Positions 1-6,073 of a DNA stretch of 6,073 nucleotides are shown one piece after another; positions within the stretch are counted from its first letter, which is position 1, and every line of letters begins with the position of its first letter. The notes beneath the pieces are model-generated. The model saw only the letters and a list, made by a program, of their open reading frames with translations. It ran no database searches and was not told where the DNA came from. Both the position numbers and the translations under genes were made by a program. Source of the DNA: Verrucomicrobiales bacterium (GTDB lineage Bacteria > Verrucomicrobiota > Verrucomicrobiia > Verrucomicrobiales > DEV007); the NCBI GenBank assembly GCA_007123695.1, contig SLGN01000238.1, positions 1 to 6,073 of the forward strand, read 5' to 3'.

Positions 1-894
1 AACATTCTCGACATCTTCGGCCCCGGCAACGTCATTGCCATCACCGACCCGGTCTATCCGGTCTACGTCGACACCAACGTGATGGCAGGGAACACCGGCG
101 AAGCCGACGCCGACGGAGCCTATGGCGGACTCGTCTACCTGCCCTGCACCCCGGCGAACGGCTTCGTCCCCGAAATCCCCACGGAGCGCGTCGATCTCGT
201 CTACCTCTGCTACCCGAACAACCCCACCGGAGCCACCGCCACCCGCTCCCAGCTCGAGGCCTGGGTCGCCTACGCCCGCGCCCACCGCGCCATCATTCTC
301 TACGATGCCGCCTACGAGGCCTTCATCCGCGACCCCGACCTGCCGCGCTCCATCTTCGAGATCGAGGGCGCCCACGAATGCGCCATCGAGTTCCGCAGCT
401 TCTCGAAGAACGGAGGCTTCACCGGAGTGCGCTGCGCCTACACCGTGATCCCGAAGGTCCTCCTCGGCTACGCCGCCGACGGTTCCGCCCAAGCCATCCA
501 CCCGCTCTGGTCGCGGCGCCACAGCACCAAGTTCAACGGCGCCAGCTATCCCGTGCAGAAGGGCGCCGCCGCCGTCTTCTCGGACGAAGGCAAGGCCCAG
601 GTCGCCGCCCTCGTGGACGGCTACATGGCCAACGCGAAGCTGCTCCGCGAGAGCTGCGCCGCCGCCGGACTGCCCGTCTACGGTGGCGAGAACGCACCCT
701 ACGTCTGGGTCGGATGCCCCGAGGGGCTCGGCTCTTGGGACATGTTCGACAAGATGCTCCAGGAGGCCGCCGTCGTGGTTACTCCCGGCGCCGGCTTCGG
801 CGCCGCAGGCGAAGGCTTCTTCCGCATCTCCGCCTTCAACACCCAAGAAAAAGTCGAGGAAGTCTGCCGCCGCATTCGCGAGACCTTCGGCTGA
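1..894 (+). CDS. dapL: LL-diaminopimelate aminotransferase DapL, C-terminal part (5' end outside window)
   Basis: PLP-dependent class I/II aminotransferase that converts tetrahydrodipicolinate plus glutamate to LL-diaminopimelate in one cytosolic step of lysine and peptidoglycan synthesis. The frame is open from base 1 and gives 297 residues. The family is about 410 long, so roughly 110 N-terminal residues lie outside; the first ATG at 79 is internal. In fragment numbering I see YPNNPTG (71-77), YDAAY (101-105), the PLP-lysine motif [12 protein letters not shown] (133-144, Lys136, phosphate-binding Arg144), NAPYVWVG (231-238) and [10 protein letters not shown] (270-279), whose Arg275 should bind the substrate carboxylate. 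SFSKxxGFTGxR together with NAPYVWV separates DapL from ordinary aspartate aminotransferases. Third codon positions are almost all G or C, as in hppA. DapL is typical of Chlamydiae/Verrucomicrobia, cyanobacteria and plants. Operon partners upstream cannot be seen; a terminator-like hairpin follows about 110 bases downstream. Confidence 0.95.
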   Translation, partial: NILDIFGPGNVIAITDPVYPVYVDTNVMAGNTGEADADGAYGGLVYLPCTPANGFVPEIPTERVDLVYLCYPNNPTGATATRSQLEAWVAYARAHRAIILYDAAYEAFIRDPDLPRSIFEIEGAHECAIEFRSFSKNGGFTGVRCAYTVIPKVLLGYAADGSAQAIHPLWSRRHSTKFNGASYPVQKGAAAVFSDEGKAQVAALVDGYMANAKLLRESCAAAGLPVYGGENAPYVWVGCPEGLGSWDMFDKMLQEAAVVVTPGAGFGAAGEGFFRISAFNTQEKVEEVCRRIRETFG

Positions 895-1003
895 CGCCTG
901 CTTCGATTTCGTTCTGGGCGTTTTTGAACCCGCTCCCCATCTCTCGCGCCTCGCCGCGCGCTCGCACCAGCGCGCCCCATCGCTGTCGCTCATCTCCCTC
1001 GAC

Positions 1004-1035
1004 CTCGCCAAGACTTGGCGGGCCAGAGATTTTTT
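1004..1035 (+). terminator. Possible rho-independent terminator downstream of dapL
   Basis: Inverted repeat CGCCAA (1006-1011) / TTGGCG (1015-1020) with the three-base loop GAC. It is extended by one G-T and one C-G pair to 1004 and 1022. A run of six T (1030-1035) follows. The T run begins seven bases after the stem, further than in a classical terminator, so termination efficiency is uncertain. It sits about 110 bases after the dapL stop on the same strand, and no other gene lies nearby. Confidence 0.4.
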
Positions 1036-1130
1036 GGAGACAAGCAAATCGGAGAATTCCGTGCGGTGATAACCCGCGAACTCAAAGTCTAAGATGACTC
1101 CAAATTCAGGCGCCCCCCACATCCTCCCAC

Positions 1131-1155
1131 AAAAAATAATTAGCCTTGATAATTG
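1131..1155 (+). repeat. Imperfect 25-bp direct repeat, left copy
   Basis: Matches 1383-1407 at 21 of 25 positions. The most conserved core is TTAGCCTTGATAATTG (1140-1155) against TAAGCCTTGCTAATTG (1392-1407), preceded in both by an A-rich stretch. Similarity stops sharply on both sides, so the two copies bracket a 227-bp segment (1156-1382). This arrangement could be the worn ends of an inserted element, duplicated protein-binding sites, or a local duplication. Confidence 0.5.
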
Positions 1156-1170
1156 ATTCGATGATTGCTT

Positions 1171-1191
1171 AGATTTCTCGTGGAGAAACCT
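1171..1191. other. Short hairpin
   Basis: TTTCTC (1174-1179) pairs with GAGAAA (1183-1188) around the loop GTG. Two further pairs (1171-1191 and 1172-1190) lie beyond one mismatch. No T run follows on either strand, so it does not look like a terminator. It may be a protein-binding palindrome or chance. Confidence 0.3.
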
Positions 1192-1281
1192 CGCATTGGC
1201 CACAAGTCCGCTCTGTCGAATGCTCCTTGGTAGCGGAGAGCCCTCTCTCGGACGAGCGCGCTGAGAGGTCGCTCGACGCCG

Positions 1282-1333
1282 TGATTGAATGCACTTCCAA
1301 ATTCAGGAATGCGACGTGATTCAATCATTCCTG
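1282..1333. other. Two interlocking inverted repeats (possible pseudoknot or switch)
   Basis: TGATTGAAT (1282-1290) is complementary to ATTCAATCA (1319-1327), and CAGGAATG (1304-1311) is complementary to CATTCCTG (1326-1333). The second stem starts inside the loop of the first and ends outside it. The two therefore either form an H-type pseudoknot, losing the two shared bases, or exclude each other. No gene start lies close by for it to control, so a function is only conjecture. Confidence 0.3.
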
Positions 1334-1382
1334 GAAACTTGCGAGTCGAAGCCCGCAGAAAAAGAATTCAGGGAACAGTTAA

Positions 1383-1407
1383 AACAAATAGTAAGCCTTG
1401 CTAATTG
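1383..1407 (+). repeat. Imperfect 25-bp direct repeat, right copy
   Basis: Partner of the copy at 1131-1155, with 21 of 25 bases identical. This copy runs into GGCTTTTT. AAGCC (1393-1397) can therefore pair with GGCTT (1407-1411) just before T residues, making a weak terminator-like hairpin on the plus strand that the left copy lacks. Confidence 0.5.
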
Positions 1408-1472
1408 GCTTTTTATCGCGAGTCCGAGGGCTTGGCTCGGGTCTCATGCCCCTCCTGCTGCGACTTGATGCG

Positions 1473-1610
1473 GCCCGCCCTCGCTTCGTTCCGCTCCGGA
1501 TTTCCCTTGGACGGTATGTTCTCATACAGCCCAGCGGGAAATCCGGGCCGCGCCTCGCGAGGACGCGTCCTCGCGGCGTCTCGCGACGAAGCGGCTTTAG
1601 AAATGCGGGC
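1473..1610. other. Strongly structured 138-bp element: nested inverted repeats forming a three-way junction
   Basis: Four helices nest without conflict. P1 is GCCCGC (1473-1478) with GCGGGC (1605-1610). P2 is CGCTTCGT (1482-1489) with ACGAAGCG (1586-1593). P3 is CCGGATTTCCC (1496-1506) with GGGAAATCCGG (1536-1546), continued by TTGG (1507-1510) / CCAG (1531-1534) after a one-base bulge and by GTATG (1514-1518) / CATAC (1523-1527) closed by TTCT. P4 is a perfect 20-bp palindrome at 1556-1575 (half-site CGCGAGGACG). P3 and P4 emerge from a junction closed by P2. Almost all pairs also hold on the complementary strand. The last base of P1 is the first plus-strand base of the minus-strand gene's stop codon, so in that gene's mRNA the fold would begin directly after translation ends. 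It may be a 3'-end or terminator structure, a REP/MITE-like DNA repeat, or a structured RNA. No T run on either strand marks a classical terminator. Confidence 0.6.
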
Positions 1611-2566
1611 TAGTCGCGGCGGGCGATCTCGAAGCGGGGACGACCTTCGGACATCTCGACTGCGGGAGGGAGACGGACGTTGTCGAAGAAGTCGTAGCCT
1701 TCTTTGAGCGAAACCCAGAAGTCGGTCCAGCGTCCTCCTTCGGCCACGACGCGATCCATGCGCGAATCAGTGAGACGGAAGGGAAAGAGATGCACGGGGA
1801 TCGAATCCGCGCCGTGGCGAAGGCTCGCGTCGGCGAGGGCGTAGACTTCTTCGATCGCCGTTGCGGAGAGGGCGTATCCACCGGCGGCGTTGGTTCCGCC
1901 TCCATGGATCCAAACGCCGTTTCCATTTCTGCCGAGTGCCCGGTCAAGAGGGTTCGGATACCCGATGTCGAGACCGAGGTGATGCCCGGTCTCGGGAATG
2001 AGAGCTCCGCGGGCGATCTCATAGAAGCCCTCGGGCGCCTGCCCGTCGCCTTCGCGCAGCTTCGGTCCGGGGCTCCCGGCCACGGCGGAGAGGCGCAGGA
2101 TGCGGAACAAGGCGTATAGCGATTCGCCCTCGGGCTTCATCCAGATTTCCAACTCGCCTTCCTCTTTGAAAAGACGCAGCAGCATGGGGGAGCCGGCGCG
2201 CAAGCCAACTGCGGCAAGGTCGGGCTGGAGACGGATCAAGGCATCTTCGACGATGGCGCTGGACCGAGCTGTTGCAGGGATTTGTCCGCCGAAGGGATTC
2301 TTTTGGGGCAGCATGCCTTCGTCTCCCCAGCCCGAAAAGAGCCCTTCAAAAAGTCGGCGGGCTCCGTTGGCGGACGCATAGGGCTGGCGGCTTGCAGCAG
2401 TGGTCGATCCGGTTTCGGCTCCGGCTGGGAATGAGGTCGTCAAAACGGCCATGGAAGCGCGGCTCCGCTTTTCCCCGGATCGGACGTCGATCCAGTCGCG
2501 GACCAACCAGGGCAACCCGATGGAGAAACCAAGCGAGAAAAGAACGAAAAGGCGGCGCAAGGACAT
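1610..2566 (-). CDS. YafK/YkuD-like L,D-transpeptidase-fold membrane protein lacking the catalytic cysteine
   Basis: 318 residues. The N-terminus MSLRR followed by a hydrophobic stretch (about 5-22) and no clear signal-peptidase site suggests a membrane anchor with the rest in the periplasm. Residues 170-265 follow the YafK (DpaA-like) pattern of the YkuD fold: GDGQAPEGFYEI (173-184), HLGLDIGYPNPLDRALGRNG (196-215), IHG (220-222), YALS (231-234), IEEVY (238-242) and VHLFPFRLT (258-266). Active relatives have an HG...S-x-GC-[YF]-A-M-T motif whose Cys is the nucleophile. Here the segment reads HGGGTNAAGGYALS (221-234), with Gly where Cys belongs, and the whole protein contains no cysteine. YafK/DpaA relatives act on peptidoglycan-lipoprotein links or cross-links; this copy is probably non-catalytic, perhaps binding peptidoglycan, or uses another mechanism. 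Third codon positions are clearly more mixed than in its neighbours. The start ATG lacks a Shine-Dalgarno sequence. It is convergent with dapL and divergent from hppA. Confidence 0.8.
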   Translation of the reverse strand: MSLRRLFVLFSLGFSIGLPWLVRDWIDVRSGEKRSRASMAVLTTSFPAGAETGSTTAASRQPYASANGARRLFEGLFSGWGDEGMLPQKNPFGGQIPATARSSAIVEDALIRLQPDLAAVGLRAGSPMLLRLFKEEGELEIWMKPEGESLYALFRILRLSAVAGSPGPKLREGDGQAPEGFYEIARGALIPETGHHLGLDIGYPNPLDRALGRNGNGVWIHGGGTNAAGGYALSATAIEEVYALADASLRHGADSIPVHLFPFRLTDSRMDRVVAEGGRWTDFWVSLKEGYDFFDNVRLPPAVEMSEGRPRFEIARRD

Positions 2567-2567
2567 C

Positions 2568-2595
2568 TTGGAAAATTAGTCATATTTTATAAAAT
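2568..2595 (+). promoter_or_regulatory. Candidate hppA promoter overlapping the divergent -10 palindrome
   Basis: TTGGAA (2568-2573), 16 bases of spacer, then TAAAAT (2590-2595) resembles a sigma-70 promoter, with four of six and five of six consensus bases. The -10 is half of the perfect 12-bp palindrome ATTTTATAAAAT (2584-2595), whose other half gives the same hexamer on the minus strand. Transcription from here would give hppA an untranslated leader of roughly 185 bases. Confidence 0.3.
2584..2589 (-). promoter_or_regulatory. Candidate -10 element for the YafK-like gene
   Basis: Read on the minus strand this is TAAAAT, five of six bases of the sigma-70 -10 consensus. It lies 17 bases upstream of the start codon, so transcription would start only about 10 bases before the ATG. 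No good -35 hexamer is found at the expected distance. The short leader fits the absence of a Shine-Dalgarno sequence. Confidence 0.3.
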
Positions 2596-2711
2596 TCCAA
2601 TAATTTTTAAAGAATTTGGTAGTTGCCCCGCATGAAGTGCCTGTTTTGCGCTCCGACGACTGCCGCCAGCCCCCATCCTGCCGCCAATCGGTCTTGCCTG
2701 TATACAATTTC

Positions 2712-2735
2712 AGTCTTGCAAAGACTCTCGTTTTT
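2712..2735 (+). promoter_or_regulatory. Hairpin plus T run in the hppA leader (possible attenuator or operator)
   Basis: AGTCTT (2712-2717) and AAGACT (2721-2726) form a perfect six-pair stem with the loop GCA. TTTTT follows at 2731-2735, 52 bases before the hppA start codon. The stem is short and AT-containing, so it would be a weak terminator. As DNA it could equally be a repressor site. The region 2596-2787 around it has no gene. Confidence 0.3.
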
Positions 2736-2787
2736 GCCAATCTAGCGCCTTCCCCCGTTTTCAACCCCAGACCGCTACCCCGACCGA

Positions 2788-4965
<2,178 letters not shown>

Positions 4966-5060
4966 GGGCGGGGCGGTCTGGCCAGCACGACCCGCTTCTC
5001 GTCCTCCCGCCCAAATCCCGGCTTGCTCCGGCTCGTCTTCCGGCGCACTGTGCCCGCCCC

Positions 5061-6035
5061 ATGTCGCCTTGGAAGAAAATCCGCCACTGGTTCGAGTGGC
5101 TGGGCCTGCAGTGGCTCTACTTCGCCATCCCCCTGCTGCCCCGGCGGGTGGCGCACGCTCTTGCGAAGCTTCTCGGCAGCCTCGCCTTCGCCCTCGACCG
5201 GCGCGGTCGCGAGACGGCGCTGGAGAATCTCGCCCTGGTCTTCGGCGAAGAAAAGGACGCGGCCGAGATCCGCCGGCTCGCCCGCGACTCCTACCGGTCC
5301 TTCGCCCAGACCGTGATCGACCAGTTCTGGGGCAGCCGTCTGCGTGAGGACAACTACCTCGACTACTGCCGGCTGGAGCTCGAGGACGCGGAGGTCGTCG
5401 AGCGCGCCCGCGAGACCGGGGCCATCTGGGTGACGCCGCACTACAGCAACTTCGAATGGATCGCTCTGGTCATGGGCTTCCGCGGCTACCGCTTCACCAT
5501 CGTAGCGCAGGACTTCCGCAACCCTCGCCTGACCGAGACCTACAAGCGCAACCGCGAGCGTTCCGGGCACGAGGTCATCCCGCAGCGTGGCGCCATCGTC
5601 CGCCTCCTCAAGAACCTGAAGAAAGGCGGGCACGCCGCCTTTCTCACCGATCTGACGATCAAGCCTTCGAAGCCCGCCACGGCGATCGATTGCTTCGGAC
5701 GCAAGACCTGCGTCACCGCCATCCACGCCGAGCTGATGAAGCGGACCGGTCTGCCGGTCATACCCGGTCTCTGCATCCCGCAGCCGGACGGAACCTATCT
5801 TTTCAAGGGCTTCCGTGCGATCGAGTTCGGACCCGAAGACGACGAGGACCGCATCGCGCAGGCCTGTTGGGACATTTTCGAGCCCTACATACGCGAGAAT
5901 CCCGGCCCTTGGCTCTGGATGTACCGCCACTGGCGCTTTGCCCCGACCGACGCTCCGGAAGGGCTCTACCCGTCCTACGCCTGGCGCACCGAAACCTTCG
6001 ACGAGGTCGTCGCCCGCAGCGCGGGCGCTTCGTGA
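5061..6035 (+). CDS. LpxL/HtrB-family lipid acyltransferase (lysophospholipid acyltransferase superfamily)
   Basis: 324 residues, complete. The family transfers acyl chains to lipid A precursors (LpxL, LpxM) or related membrane glycolipids at the cytoplasmic face of the inner membrane. I see an N-terminal hydrophobic, Trp-rich anchor (about 10-28), the catalytic HX4E motif in TPHYSNFEW (125-133, His127 and Glu132), [10 protein letters not shown] (148-157) resembling the family's R-x-x-x-N-P region, CFGRKTCVT (211-219), TGLPVIPG (229-236) and the C-terminal [14 protein letters not shown] (280-293), the usual family ending. The family's Asp-Gln before the FFG-like motif appears as TDL (196-198). 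The frame is open much further upstream, into hppA, but only the ATG at 5061 places the family N-terminus correctly. It has no Shine-Dalgarno sequence. It lies 95 bases after hppA with no terminator between, so co-transcription is plausible. The exact acceptor (lipid A or another lipid) is undetermined. Confidence 0.9.
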   Translation: MSPWKKIRHWFEWLGLQWLYFAIPLLPRRVAHALAKLLGSLAFALDRRGRETALENLALVFGEEKDAAEIRRLARDSYRSFAQTVIDQFWGSRLREDNYLDYCRLELEDAEVVERARETGAIWVTPHYSNFEWIALVMGFRGYRFTIVAQDFRNPRLTETYKRNRERSGHEVIPQRGAIVRLLKNLKKGGHAAFLTDLTIKPSKPATAIDCFGRKTCVTAIHAELMKRTGLPVIPGLCIPQPDGTYLFKGFRAIEFGPEDDEDRIAQACWDIFEPYIRENPGPWLWMYRHWRFAPTDAPEGLYPSYAWRTETFDEVVARSAGAS

Positions 6036-6073
6036 AAGGGCGGTCGGAACCGACTCGGGAATCCCGCCGGGAG
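6036..6073 (+). other. GC-rich inverted repeats after the acyltransferase, cut by the window edge
   Basis: GGCGG (6039-6043) can pair with CCGCC (6064-6068), enclosing GTCG/CGAC (6043-6046/6051-6054) and CGGG/CCCG (6056-6059/6063-6066). This might be the start of a transcription terminator, but any T run would lie beyond the window. Confidence 0.25.

Larger units (their letters stand above)
895..1609. other. 715-bp gene-free region between the convergent dapL and YafK-like genes
   Basis: No open frame here looks like a protein. The short frames (for example 1140-1328 minus, or 1398-1707 plus) give Arg/Ser-rich, motif-free products. Composition changes along the region: GC-rich to about 1020, clearly AT-richer from about 1020 to 1420, then very GC-rich with long inverted repeats to 1610. 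It contains the terminator-like hairpin at 1004-1035, a 25-bp imperfect direct repeat (1131-1155 and 1383-1407), three copies of AATTCAGG, small hairpins, and the folded element at 1473-1610. It could be the remains of an inactivated element, the site of a non-coding RNA, or plain spacer; the sequence alone does not decide. Confidence 0.6.

Noticed and set aside
1094..1156. A 20-codon plus-strand frame as a possible leader peptide
   Set aside because: No start signal and no downstream gene on that strand for it to regulate.
1140..1328. A 62-codon minus-strand frame in the spacer
   Set aside because: No ribosome binding site, hydrophobic segment or known motif, and it lies across repeats and hairpins. 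A toxin-like or other small protein is not supported.
1473..1610. Integron attC site or CRISPR-like array as an explanation of the inverted repeats
   Set aside because: There is no integrase or cas gene, no regularly spaced repeat units, and no attC-type core sites at the ends that I can recognise.
1398..1707. Two short plus-strand frames over the structured element and the end of the YafK-like gene
   Set aside because: Their Arg/Ser-rich products come from translating palindromic GC-rich DNA and the antisense of a real gene.

Overview
The window looks like a high-GC chromosomal segment from the PVC superphylum, most likely Verrucomicrobiota. This is inferred from gene content: a DapL-type lysine/peptidoglycan aminotransferase, a K+-dependent-type membrane pyrophosphatase, a lipid A-type acyltransferase (so a Gram-negative envelope) and a YafK-like protein. 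None of the three visible start codons has a Shine-Dalgarno sequence. No phage, IS, CRISPR, rRNA or tRNA gene is visible.

Layout. Bases 1-894 hold the C-terminal part of dapL (+), cut by the left edge. Bases 895-1609 have no gene but are rich in structure: a probable dapL terminator, a pair of 25-bp imperfect direct repeats about 250 bp apart, small stems that could form a pseudoknot, and a strongly folded element (1473-1610) that ends at the stop codon of the next gene. Bases 1610-2566 (-) encode a membrane-anchored YafK/YkuD-like L,D-transpeptidase-fold protein that has lost its catalytic cysteine and contains no cysteine at all. Bases 2567-2787 are an AT-rich divergent intergenic region with a palindromic -10-like sequence. 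Bases 2788-4965 (+) are a complete hppA, followed after 95 bases by a complete LpxL/HtrB-like acyltransferase at 5061-6035 (+).

How the genes relate. Three of the four concern the envelope: DapL makes LL-diaminopimelate for peptidoglycan and lysine, the YafK-like protein has a peptidoglycan-modifying fold, and the acyltransferase acts on membrane or LPS lipids. HppA recovers energy from the pyrophosphate released by biosynthesis as an ion gradient. hppA and the acyltransferase may be co-transcribed; the others are probably separate units. I see no obvious new multi-gene system. The best leads are the cysteine-less transpeptidase-like protein and the structured element beside its 3' end.
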